A stretch of 64,000 nt of DNA, from assembly GCA_963662395.1 (NCBI GenBank), contig OY759511.1, forward strand, positions 558,001 through 622,000. The letters are read 5' to 3'. The number at the start of each line of letters is the position of its first letter. The stretch's first letter is position 1. Below the pieces are notes generated by a model, which was given only the letters and a program-made list of their open reading frames with translations, ran no database searches and was not told where the DNA came from. This stretch comes from JAPOXR01 sp963662395. GTDB lineage: Bacteria; Pseudomonadota; Alphaproteobacteria; Rhodobacterales; Rhodobacteraceae. The translations under genes and the position numbers were made by a program. This document shows positions 46,829-55,139 of the stretch, piece after piece.

Positions 46829-47298
46829 CGGCTGATTGCCTCTTGTGCCAACCCGGTGTGACCTGGGCCAGGCACGGGTTGTGGCGCAACCGCCAACAAG
46901 CTGCGAACAGTTCCGCAACCGCACATTTGGCCGATATCGACGCCACGGCATTGCGGGGCTGGCTTGAAGACCCGAACCCGGTGCTGGTGCTGGCAGGCTG
47001 CAAGCGCAATGCCAACCAGCACGACACGGCGCTGCTCCAGCGCCGGTTTGACGATATTCTTGGCGACCTCGGTGGGGAGGATGGCGAGCGTTTTCGCAAC
47101 CTTCCGCAAGAGAAACTGCTGGTTTCGCCGGAATTCAGCACCGAACAGCGCGAGCGGTACGCGCAGTCCGGCTTTGTACCAATGGACATTCATGACATGG
47201 CGCGCAGTCTCGGCATCGAGCCCGCGCCCCGCATGCCTGATCCGAATCCCGAGCCCGCGCCCGAACCGGAGCCATGCAGCAGCCCGTCACCGTTCTGA
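46810..47298 (+). CDS. PD-(D/E)XK-like domain protein (likely split-off C-terminus of the ATPase)
   Basis: This open frame (up to 162 residues; TTG start at 46810 has no good ribosome-binding site) reads CQPGVTWARHGLWRNR, then ADIDATALRG, PVLVLAGCKRNANQHD, LLVSPEFSTEQRERYAQSGF and IHDMARSLG. The layout ID...VLxxCK...SGF fits the C-terminal nuclease domain of ATPase-nuclease fusions, with Gly where the catalytic Glu of E-x-K usually stands. A Pro/Glu-rich tail ends it. The frame differs from that of the upstream ATPase, suggesting an indel near 46810-46850. A decayed homologue lies inverted at 53166-53600. Confidence 0.5.
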   Translation: MALGHLTADCLLCQPGVTWARHGLWRNRQQAANSSATAHLADIDATALRGWLEDPNPVLVLAGCKRNANQHDTALLQRRFDDILGDLGGEDGERFRNLPQEKLLVSPEFSTEQRERYAQSGFVPMDIHDMARSLGIEPAPRMPDPNPEPAPEPEPCSSPSPF

Positions 47299-47487
47299 AG
47301 GCAGGGCCGAATGACCCGCAATCGACTGCCTGAACTGCCGGGCCCGCCTGGCCGGGCCGGAGGCTGAATTCCGATCCATCGTGCGGGCCACCCCTCTGCC
47401 ATTTGCCGGGGACGGAAGGGATATGGGGGCAGTCCCGGGAGTAATCCACCAGCAGGATCATGCCACATCCGGAGGATTGACGTGCAC
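46846..47487 (+). repeat. Dispersed 0.6-kb duplication, copy 1
   Basis: This segment is similar to the reverse complement of 53021-53591. Shared peptides include CQPGVTWARHGL (copy 2 CQPEVIWSRHGL), ILGDLGG and VPMDIHDMARSLGIEP. Similarity continues past the nuclease stop (CLNCRARLAGPEAEFRSI versus FLNCPARRGEPGSEFRRI), and both copies have a GC-rich hairpin there with different bases (arms 47341-47346 and 47353-47358 here). Copy 1 has about 50 extra bases between two GAGCC boxes. Confidence 0.7.
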
Positions 47488-47627
47488 CCACACCGGTTTG
47501 CCGTGTTGCCATGCTCGCCGCAATTCATATAACAGGGCTGGAGTGCGTGAAAATTCCAAGGATGGTTGGAATTGCCGGCGCAGCAAGTATATTGGAATTT
47601 GACTTCAGGAAACCGGGGGTGGACGCG

Positions 47628-47963
47628 ATGGATCTGGATGTAGAGCGCAGTGGCAATACACTCGTTGTGAATTTTGGTGGCAGGCTTGACGGGGTCAACT
47701 CCCGTGATTTCGAGGCCGCCCTCAATTCGGAAATCGGTGACAGTGATTGTTCGGTGGTCGTTGACCTGTCGGGGCTGGATTACATCAGTAGCGCCGGTTT
47801 GCGCGCGATCCTGCTGATAACCAAGGCGGTCAAGGCCAAGGGCGGCAGCTTTGCCCTTGCTTCGCTTCCAACCCAGATCGAGGAAGTCTTCAGGATCAGC
47901 GGCTTCGACCGGATCATTCCCATTCTTGCCTCGAAGGAAGAAGCGATCAAATCCGTGAGTTGA
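47628..47963 (+). CDS. STAS domain protein (anti-sigma factor antagonist-like)
   Basis: The 111-residue protein is a single STAS domain with the signature VVVDLSGLDYISSAGLRAIL, including the serine that is phosphorylated in SpoIIAA-type antagonists (ISSAG). Such proteins control partner-switching anti-sigma kinases or other regulators. ATG 47628 follows a GGGGGT and gives the family start; the open frame could extend to 47511. No kinase gene is adjacent. Confidence 0.85.
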   Translation: MDLDVERSGNTLVVNFGGRLDGVNSRDFEAALNSEIGDSDCSVVVDLSGLDYISSAGLRAILLITKAVKAKGGSFALASLPTQIEEVFRISGFDRIIPILASKEEAIKSVS

Positions 47964-48074
47964 TCGCCGGGCGCGATCGGCTTTCGGTGGCGGTGCCAGG
48001 ACTGGCATCGCATCGGATGCTCCCGACAACGGCAGCGACCCCGCCTTTCATTGCCGGTGCCGGCCGGTTCGCGA

Positions 48075-49025
48075 TCAGCGCCTTCCTGATATCCTGCGGG
48101 TGATGGGAGTTTTTCTGTCCTGAGCCTCGCGTATGGCAATGAAGACACCGGATCCGAGAATGACCAGGATGCCCACCGCCGAGATCGGCGACGGCACCTC
48201 GCCCCAGATGATGAACCCCCACATTACCGCCAATGGCAGCGCCGAATATTCGAAGGGAGCCACCAGCCCGGCTTCGCTGCTTCGATAGGCCTGGGAGATC
48301 ATGTATCCGCCGGCGGCGCTGCAAACCCCCGAGCCGGCGATGACCAGGAGGTCCATGATCATGATCGGTCGCCATTCCCTGAGAATGAATTCGAGTGCCG
48401 GATTGCCGGACCCCGAATACCTGCCATCGCCAAAGGCAGCCCCCATCATCAGGCAGACTGCAGCAAAGGTCAGCTGGATGTACAGTGTCATCGCCGATGC
48501 GTTTTCCGACAGCCCCATCTTGCGGGTAATCGTGTTGAGTGTCGCATAGGCAGTGGCGGCGATGATCGGCAGCATCATTGCCCACTGGAACTCGACCCCG
48601 CCCGGACGCACGATCAACAACACGCCGATGATGCCGACAAGAAGTGCCAGCCACCGGCGCATACCGACCGTCTCACCCAGGAAAATGACCGAGAACGCCG
48701 TCGTCATCAACGGGGCCAGGAAAAAGATGGCCGTCAACTCGGCCAGAGGGATGATGGTAATGGCCGACAGGAATGCCAGGTTGGCGATGACGATGCACAA
48801 CCCTCGAATCACGTGCAGCAGCGGCCGCCTGGTCCGCAGGACATGCAGACCTCCCTCGAGGGGAACCAGGATGGTCAGGGTAATCGCCAGGGCAACACCC
48901 GAGCGGATCAGCATGACTTCGTGCAATGCATATGAACCGCTGACAAACTTTACCGACACGTCATTGAGCGTAAATGCCACCGACGCGCCAATAACGCAGA
49001 GGATGCTCAGGGTTGACCGGTTCAT
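48075..49025 (-). CDS. EamA/DMT family permease
   Basis: The 316-residue membrane protein has ten hydrophobic segments in two EamA repeats. Features include FVSGSYALHEVMLIRSGVAL in the first half and AYRSSEAGLVAPFEYSALPLAVMWGFIIWGE in the second, typical of S-adenosylmethionine/riboflavin-type or amino-acid exporters in this superfamily. The substrate cannot be assigned. Start ATG 49025 is favoured over an upstream start at 49100 since the extra residues are hydrophilic and atypical. Confidence 0.85.
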   Translation of the reverse strand: MNRSTLSILCVIGASVAFTLNDVSVKFVSGSYALHEVMLIRSGVALAITLTILVPLEGGLHVLRTRRPLLHVIRGLCIVIANLAFLSAITIIPLAELTAIFFLAPLMTTAFSVIFLGETVGMRRWLALLVGIIGVLLIVRPGGVEFQWAMMLPIIAATAYATLNTITRKMGLSENASAMTLYIQLTFAAVCLMMGAAFGDGRYSGSGNPALEFILREWRPIMIMDLLVIAGSGVCSAAGGYMISQAYRSSEAGLVAPFEYSALPLAVMWGFIIWGEVPSPISAVGILVILGSGVFIAIREAQDRKTPITRRISGRR

Positions 49026-49241
49026 TGTTCGATTCGTGCCCGCCGCACTGGCTCTGATCTTCCCGCAGCAGAACCCGAAAACGGACCCGTTGTCCTGCAA
49101 AAAATCGACATCGATGTCGGACTCGGGTGGTGGCGGTCGATTTTTCCCGAACCGGCCAATGCCGCGGCCCCGCCTCCCTTGCCGTCATCGGGAATTCATG
49201 CTGAATGCCGGGATGCTACTGCATCGAAGCCGGCCTACCTG

Positions 49242-49991
49242 ATGCTGCTCCCGTTCCGCGATCACAACCCGTCCACGAAGCGCCCATATGTGACCTACGG
49301 GCTGATTGCTTCCAACTCGCTGTTGTTTCTCTGGTACTGGCCACTCTTCAATGACCCGCAACTCCTGTGGGAGTTCTTTCTCGAATGGGGGTTGGTGCCG
49401 GCATTCGCGACAGCCGAGTGGCGGGTGGTCGGCTTGGCCTCATCGATGTTCCTGCATGGCGGAATTGTCCATCTCCTCGGCAACATGCTGACCCTCTACA
49501 TCTATGGCGACAATCTGGAGAGCCGGTTCGGGCATGGGTGGTTCCTCTTGTTCTATCTTGCCTGCGGACTGGTTTCCGCCATTGCCCATGTCATCGTGAA
49601 CCCGCAATCATTCATTCCCACGGTCGGTGCTTCCGGGGCAATTGCAGGAGTCATGGGTGGCTACCTGCTGCTGTATCCACGGGCCCGGATCGACATATTG
49701 CTGTTTCTGGTCATCTATTTCCGGGTCATCACCCTCAATGCGGGAATCGTGCTCGGGTTCTGGATCCTGGTCCAGATCTACGGAGTTGCCACTGCCGGGG
49801 AGTCGTCCGGCATCGCCTATGTGGCGCACGTCACCGGATTTGTTGCCGGATTGGTGATGACGCTACCGGTTCGGCTGCTGTCCGGCAGCACTGGATCCCC
49901 GAAAAACCCGAACGGGAGCGGCGGCAACCGGTCAGACCGGTCGGCCAGCCTGACCCGACCGCCAGTGATCAGAAGGCGGCGGGATTTCTGA
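49242..49991 (+). CDS. Rhomboid family intramembrane serine protease
   Basis: This ~249-residue membrane protease starts LLPFRDHNPSTKRPYVTYGL, a common rhomboid N-terminus. It has WRVVGLASSMFLHGGIVHLLGNMLTLYIYGDNLE, the catalytic Ser motif VGASGAIAGVMGGYL and the catalytic His in YVAHVTGFVAGL. The Arg-rich tail is cytoplasmic. An upstream in-frame start at 49179 is possible but adds hydrophilic residues. Confidence 0.9.
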   Translation: MLLPFRDHNPSTKRPYVTYGLIASNSLLFLWYWPLFNDPQLLWEFFLEWGLVPAFATAEWRVVGLASSMFLHGGIVHLLGNMLTLYIYGDNLESRFGHGWFLLFYLACGLVSAIAHVIVNPQSFIPTVGASGAIAGVMGGYLLLYPRARIDILLFLVIYFRVITLNAGIVLGFWILVQIYGVATAGESSGIAYVAHVTGFVAGLVMTLPVRLLSGSTGSPKNPNGSGGNRSDRSASLTRPPVIRRRRDF

Positions 49992-50281
49992 CAATCCACC
50001 GCGGCAGGCCAGGGCCCATCGGCAGACCCCGGTGCCGGCGGATGGACCAAACCGGCACCATGCATCTTCTCGATCAACCAGGACGTCATGCGCATGGATC
50101 GCCCGCAGCAAGAACCGAATGGCGGGTCAATATCGGGCGTGCACGCCCGCCACAGTTCCGGAATTGCATCGGCAGGCGATCAAGGCCCCCGTTCTGGAAG
50201 GCGTGCAGCGGGGACTCTGCCGCAGGTCTCCACATGGGGCAGGCAGGTTTCGAATTGCCTGCGCCTTCCTTCACCCGTCCG

Positions 50282-51208
50282 CTACACTCCAAGGCACCAT
50301 TTCAACACGGCCTTCTGGGCGTGCAGCCGGTTCTCAGCCTCGTCGAACACGCATGAATGGGCGCCGTCCAGCACTTCCGAGGTCACCTCCTCGCCCCGAT
50401 GCGCTGGCAGGCAGTGCATGAACAACACAGTCTCGCCAGCCGCGTCGATGATCCGGTCATTGACCTGATAGGGCTCCAGCATCTCGTGGAGACGGGATTT
50501 GTCGTCTGGTGAATCATGCATCGAATACCATGCATCGGTCACGATCAGATCCGTCCCGGACACTGCTGCAACCGGGTCAGGCTCGTGCATGATCGTCCTC
50601 CCCTTTTGCCGGGCAAACCGGATGCATTCCGGATCGGGCGAGAGTTCCCCGGGACCCGAAAAAACCAGGTCAAACCCGAACTGGCCGGCAGCTTCAACAA
50701 AGGAGTTGCAGACATTGCTTCCCGGCCCGAGCCAAGCGGCGCGCATGCCGGCAACAGGCCCGCGCAACTCCTCGTAGGTCATGATGTCGGCCATGATCTG
50801 GCAGGGATGCGAAGTGTTTGTCAGCCCGTTGATGACCGGAACACTCGCCAGGCTGGCGAATTCGGTGACCGTATCGGCACCGAAGGTGCGGATCATGGCG
50901 ATATCAACGTAGCGGGAGAGGACCTGCGCGGTATCGCCAATCGACTCGCCGTGGCCAAATTGCAAATCCGTTCCCGACAGAACAATGGTTTGCCCACCCA
51001 ACTGCCGCACACCAACATCAAACGACACCCTGGTCCGGGTGGACGGTTTCTCGAAAATCAGTGCTGCGAGAATTCCAGCCAGCGGCTGGTCATCATCCGC
51101 CATTCCCCTCGGGCGCCCCTTTCGGGCTTCCTTCATGGATTTGGCATCATCCAGCAGGCCATGCAACACCTCGACCGGCGTCCGGGAAATCTCGAGAAAA
51201 TCAGGCAT
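50282..51208 (-). CDS. argF: Ornithine carbamoyltransferase
   Basis: The 308-residue enzyme makes citrulline from ornithine and carbamoyl phosphate in arginine synthesis. It has FEKPSTRTRVSFD (carbamoyl phosphate site), the HPCQ motif in TNTSHPCQIMAD, and HCLPAHRGEEV. In the motif usually GDxNNV the sequence is WLGPGSNVCNS, with Pro where Asp is common. ATG 51208 overlaps the argD stop by 8 bases, so the pair is an argD-argF operon. Confidence 0.93.
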   Translation of the reverse strand: MPDFLEISRTPVEVLHGLLDDAKSMKEARKGRPRGMADDDQPLAGILAALIFEKPSTRTRVSFDVGVRQLGGQTIVLSGTDLQFGHGESIGDTAQVLSRYVDIAMIRTFGADTVTEFASLASVPVINGLTNTSHPCQIMADIMTYEELRGPVAGMRAAWLGPGSNVCNSFVEAAGQFGFDLVFSGPGELSPDPECIRFARQKGRTIMHEPDPVAAVSGTDLIVTDAWYSMHDSPDDKSRLHEMLEPYQVNDRIIDAAGETVLFMHCLPAHRGEEVTSEVLDGAHSCVFDEAENRLHAQKAVLKWCLGV

Positions 51209-52385
51209 GCCCGTCTCCCTCCAGCCGCATGGCTGCCCGGTCGACCCGCTCACACCCCTCTTCGATCTCCGCATCGGAGATATTCAGGGGCGGAAGGATC
51301 CGCACAACGTCGCCAGCCGCAGGCACGGTGAGGATCTTCTCCTGGTATCCGGCCGAAATCACCTGGTGGGACGGAATCCTGCAGGCCAGCCCCAGCATCA
51401 GGCCCGACCCCCGTGCCTCCGAGAAGATTTCCGGATGCGTGGCGACAACCGATTCCAGCTTCTGCCTCAGTTGCCCGGAATGTTGCCGAACGCTGGCCAG
51501 GAATGACTCTTCGGAGACGATTTTCAGCACTTCGGCACCAACCGAGCAGGCCAGCGGATTGCCGCCATAGGTCGAACCATGGGTCCCGGCCGTCATTCCC
51601 GCTGCCGCCTTCCCGGTGGCCAGGCATGCACCGAGCGGAAATCCGCCGCCAATTCCCTTGGCGATGGCCATGATGTCCGGGGAAATTCCTGCCCATTCAT
51701 GGGCAAACAGCTTCCCCGTCCGGCCCATCCCGCACTGGATCTCATCCAGAACCAGCAACACGCCCGTCTGGTCGCACAACTCCCTCAGTGCCCGAAGAAA
51801 ACCGTCTGACAGGGGAATGATGCCGCCCTCGCCCAGGACCGGCTCGACCATGATCGCAGCCGTGGTATCGGTGATTGCGGCAGCCACCTCGTCGATATCC
51901 CCGGGGGGCAACTGGCGAAATCCGGGGGTAAGGGGGCCAAACCCCTCGACAAGCTTCGGCGTGCCGGCGGCTGAAATCATCGAGATGGTCCGGCCATGGA
52001 ACGATTCCCTGAGTGTCAGGATTTCATGTCGCTCCGGACAGCCGTGATGATACCAGTAACGGCGCGTCATCTTGACGGCAGCCTCGGTGGCTTCCGTTCC
52101 CGAGTTGGTGAAGAAGACCGTGTCGGCAAAGGTCTTGTCGACCAGGAGATCCGCCAGCCTTTCCTGCGCGGGAATTCGGTAGAGATTGGAGGTATGCCAG
52201 ATCTCGCCAGCCTGTCTCGTCAGCACGTCAACCAGTTGCGGGTGCGCATGTCCAAGGATGTTGACCGCAATCCCGGCTCCAAAGTCGAGGAATTCCTGCC
52301 CCGACTCGTCCGTCAACCAGCTTCCCGACCCCTTGACAAACGCCATCGGTGCTCGGGCATAGGTGGGCATAACCGAAGAATTCAT
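51201..52385 (-). CDS. argD: Acetylornithine aminotransferase
   Basis: This class III PLP aminotransferase (~394 residues) converts N-acetylglutamate semialdehyde to N-acetylornithine. Signatures: TNSGTEATEAAVKMTRRY, LVLDEIQCGMGRTGK, and the PLP lysine in DIMAIAKGIGGGFPLGA. I chose ATG 52385 (family start MPTYARAP a few codons on); an in-frame start at 52430 adds 15 residues. The enzyme often also serves lysine synthesis. It is followed directly by argF. Confidence 0.93.
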   Translation of the reverse strand: MNSSVMPTYARAPMAFVKGSGSWLTDESGQEFLDFGAGIAVNILGHAHPQLVDVLTRQAGEIWHTSNLYRIPAQERLADLLVDKTFADTVFFTNSGTEATEAAVKMTRRYWYHHGCPERHEILTLRESFHGRTISMISAAGTPKLVEGFGPLTPGFRQLPPGDIDEVAAAITDTTAAIMVEPVLGEGGIIPLSDGFLRALRELCDQTGVLLVLDEIQCGMGRTGKLFAHEWAGISPDIMAIAKGIGGGFPLGACLATGKAAAGMTAGTHGSTYGGNPLACSVGAEVLKIVSEESFLASVRQHSGQLRQKLESVVATHPEIFSEARGSGLMLGLACRIPSHQVISAGYQEKILTVPAAGDVVRILPPLNISDAEIEEGCERVDRAAMRLEGDGHA

Positions 52386-53020
52386 GATCATCTCGCTGGC
52401 GTAAACCGGCGTGTAAACAACGTTTGGCAAATCAAGTCAAATTCTTCCGGCAGCCGGATACCATCCCGGGTGGGTCGCCCAAAGCGCCACCAAAAAGGCC
52501 ACCATTCGAGCGCAGGTCAGGGCATCACTGGCAAACGGTATGTCTCGCACCCGGAACGGATGGGCGGGCAACTCCAATGAGACACCCGGAGCAGAAGGAA
52601 CCGGGTTCAAGCCCGTAGATCCGGCATCGAAGATACCGGTCATGACTGTTCGCGGATCGCCTGGAATCCCGTGCAGGTCGAAGTCCGGAAGCGCCATGTG
52701 TGAATCGTCGAATTGATCAGTCCGGCCTGCTTCGCTGTTCGCCGAATTTTCCTGCAGTGAAGGTTGTGGTTTGCTGATGCAGAACTGGTGGAGAGATCCG
52801 CTGGATGCCGCGTAGCCGGCCGGCCTCAACGCATCTTTCGGGCGCTCCCAAGGCAGGCGACCTCGTTGAAGACATCGATTGCCAGAGACTTGCCACCGTG
52901 CGAGCCCGGATATTGACCGCGGAACTGATCGTCACAAGGGCGTTTTGCAGCTTGCGCGATCTGGTTTGGCAACAGGAGGTGCGCATCAGCCATTGCGTTC
53001 TCGCTTTCGTTTCCTGTTTC
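52386..53020. other. Interval upstream of argD without recognised gene
   Basis: About 630 bp. A minus-strand frame (52437-52829) could encode up to 130 residues, including MALPDFDLHGIPGDPRTVM, but I see no domain, no strong ribosome-binding site, and low similarity to anything recognisable. It could be a decayed gene or the leader of argDF. From 53021 the interval merges with the second copy of the dispersed duplication. Confidence 0.4.
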
Positions 53021-53591
53021 ATGTTGCATGTTTGCGGCAATGGCGTGCTCCCCCTGATGGACCACCACCTGCTCTCTCTCCCGCCGCTTCCGGTGAATTG
53101 CGAAAGGGAGGCCTGCAAGATGCGTCGAAATTCGGAACCCGGCTCGCCCCGGCGAGCGGGACAGTTCAGGAAGTCGGTTGCCGGTCCCTGCAGATCGATG
53201 ATGAGGTGATGCATGGCTCGATGCCGAGACTGCGCGCCATGTCATGGATGTCCATTGGTACAATTCCGGATTGCGCACACTACCCACGCCGTTCGGGGTT
53301 GAGCTCCGGCGAGACCAGCACTCTCTCCCGTGGAAGAATGCGCATGCGCTCGCCCTCCTCGCCACCGAGATCGCCGAGAAAGTCATGCTGTTGGCACCGG
53401 AGCAGTGTCGGGTCATGCTGGCCGGCATGGTGCTTGCAACTGGCCAGTACCAGCACCGGGTCCGGATTTGCCCAATTGCCCCGCAGCACCATGGCATCGA
53501 TCTCGGCCAGTTTTCCGGATGCATAGACGTCTGGAGCGCTCTGACGCTCGCGTCACAAGCCGTGCCTACTCCAGATCACCTCGGGCTGACA
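53021..53591 (-). repeat. Dispersed 0.6-kb duplication, copy 2 (inverted)
   Basis: This is the inverted partner of 46846-47487. Identity is highest at 53205-53265, where the reverse complement matches copy 1 almost base for base (coding VPMDIHDMARSLGIEP), and lower elsewhere. The hairpin after the gene has arms at 53142-53148 and 53151-53157 (GGCTCGCC type), differing in sequence from the copy 1 hairpin but pairing equally well. The copy ends about 35 bp from the IS91-type hairpin. Confidence 0.65.
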
Positions 53592-53600
53592 TGGATGGAA
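53166..53600 (-). pseudogene. Decayed PD-(D/E)XK-like domain, paralogue of 46810-47298
   Basis: The minus strand encodes CQPEVIWSRHGL, then LAEIDAMVLRG, PVLVLASCKHHAGQHD, DFLGDLGGEEGERMR, and IVPMDIHDMARSLGIEP. Two in-frame stops interrupt it: a TGA right after RHGL, where copy 1 has Trp, and a TAG after NPERRG. The residue before CK is Ser, Gly in copy 1. No ATPase part precedes it; the IS91-type element begins there, so the 5' half was probably lost in that insertion. Confidence 0.65.
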
Positions 53601-53625
53601 ATGTCGTGTGCAACATGTCGAATTG

Positions 53626-53662
53626 GCTTTTATGGGTCGTGCGCAGCACGGCCTATAAAAGC
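53626..53662. repeat. Hairpin at the left end of the IS91-type element
   Basis: Arms 53626-53642 and 53646-53662 (17 bases each, 3-base loop GCA) pair with 15 Watson-Crick pairs and two G-T wobbles; the outer arm is GCTTTTAT and the inner part CGTGC. Subterminal hairpins are a property of IS91/ISCR ends, where the HUH transposase works on single strands. This is the likely origin-side terminus, downstream of the transposase gene. The exact element end was not resolved. Confidence 0.55.
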
Positions 53663-53927
53663 GATGAGCTGAGCCGCGCGCCCGAGGTTGATGCTCTATG
53701 GGATTTCTATTCGCCCCGGTGCGTCTTGTCGCGCATGGGAATTGCGGATCGCCCTTCGCTCTGGCGATGCCGCGGTGCTTCCGGCCGGATCCGGACAGTG
53801 ATCTGCCTGTACCGGGGACCCGCAAAGACGGGTCTCGCGACCGCCGGGAAGGTTCGTACAGCAGCATGCCGTCCCGGTCGAGTGTCAGGCCGAGGTCGGA
53901 TGCGGATTGACTGGAAAGAGCACGTCG

Positions 53928-55136
53928 TCATGGCGGAGGCCTTGGCCTGGGTGCCTGCCAAGCGGTTTCGGGGGACGCCCTCGGAAGGGGGACCTGCCGC
54001 AGCGGGCCGTGCCCGCACCGCTCGCAGACGGTGATGTCCTTGCCGGTCAGGCGCAGCATCATCGCCGACACGGATTCCGGTTCGGGCGGCTCGGGCTCCG
54101 GCTGGGCGAGCAGCTCCCTGCACCGGGCGAGCCTGGCTCCGCGACAGCGGTTGGCGAGCAGCCCGTAGTGGCGGATCCGGGTGAAGCCCTTCGGCAGGAC
54201 ATGCAGGAGGAACCGCCGGATGAACTCGCCGACGTCGAGGCGCATGACCTTGACCTTGTTGCCATGGGCGTAGTCGCGCCGGCGGAAGCGGACATGTTCG
54301 CCGTCGAAGTCGACGAGACGGTGGTTCGTGATCGCGGTCTTGTGCGCGTGGCGCCCGAGGTAGCTCAGCACCTGGTCGGTGCCGGAAAACGGAGCCTTGG
54401 CGTAGACCACCCAATCCTTGCCTTTCAGCGCGTCCTGCAGACGCCCGAACTCGTCGGCGTCGCGAAGCGGGCGAAGTTCCCCGCGGTCGCGGGCGGCGGA
54501 GAGCAGATCGAGATACTTGCCGCGAAAGACCTTCGACAGGGCACGGACGGGGAACAGGAAGCCTTTGTGCCGCGGGGCGAGCCACCTTTCCCTGTCCGGG
54601 CTCAGGCCGCCGTCGGTGACGATGCAGTGGACATGGACGTGCTGCCCGAGGTTCTGGCCCCAAATGTGCAGCACCATGGTGCTGCCGATCTCGCCGCCGA
54701 GCCGGCGCGGGTTGCGTCCGAACTCCGGCAAGGTCCTGGACGCGGCCTTGAAGAGCAGCCCGTAGACGAGACCGGGCTTCGCCTGCGCGAGCGGGTTGAG
54801 TTCGTGCGGCAACGTGAACACCATGTGCCAGTGGCCGATGTCGAGCAGGTTGGCGCACTGCTTCTCGACCCATTGGGTCTGCGCGAGCGACTGGCACTTG
54901 GGACAGTGCCGGTTCCGGCACGACGCGTACTGGAAGCCCGCCGCCCCGCACTGGTCGCAATGGGTTCTAAAGCCGCCGAGCGCGGCGGTGCGGCAGGCTG
55001 TCAGGTCGTTCACGGCCCGTTGCTGGCGTGACGAGAGCGGACGGGTCGCGCCATATGCGTCAGCGCCTGCGCGCAGTATGTCGGCCACCTCCAGCGCCGG
55101 CCTCTCGGCCGGCGCTGCGTGGTCTGCATGCGCCAC
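53928..55136 (-). CDS. IS91 family transposase (HUH/Y2)
   Basis: The 402-residue rolling-circle transposase has an N-terminal zinc-finger region (CDQCGAAGFQYASCRNRHCPKCQ), the HUH motif in GQHVHVHCIVTDGG, and the Y2-type C-terminal half with RRDYAHGN and HYGLLANRCR. It nicks and transfers one strand by covalent tyrosine linkage. It looks intact. The C-terminal tail is Pro/Arg-rich. It is preceded by the recombinase gene, 3 bp away. Confidence 0.9.
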   Translation of the reverse strand: MAHADHAAPAERPALEVADILRAGADAYGATRPLSSRQQRAVNDLTACRTAALGGFRTHCDQCGAAGFQYASCRNRHCPKCQSLAQTQWVEKQCANLLDIGHWHMVFTLPHELNPLAQAKPGLVYGLLFKAASRTLPEFGRNPRRLGGEIGSTMVLHIWGQNLGQHVHVHCIVTDGGLSPDRERWLAPRHKGFLFPVRALSKVFRGKYLDLLSAARDRGELRPLRDADEFGRLQDALKGKDWVVYAKAPFSGTDQVLSYLGRHAHKTAITNHRLVDFDGEHVRFRRRDYAHGNKVKVMRLDVGEFIRRFLLHVLPKGFTRIRHYGLLANRCRGARLARCRELLAQPEPEPPEPESVSAMMLRLTGKDITVCERCGHGPLRQVPLPRASPETAWQAPRPRPPP

Positions 55137-55139
55137 CGG

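Noticed and set aside
53707..54960. 417-codon minus-strand frame overlapping the IS91 transposase
   Set aside because: It is a second frame of the transposase gene; the frame with zinc and HUH motifs is the real one.
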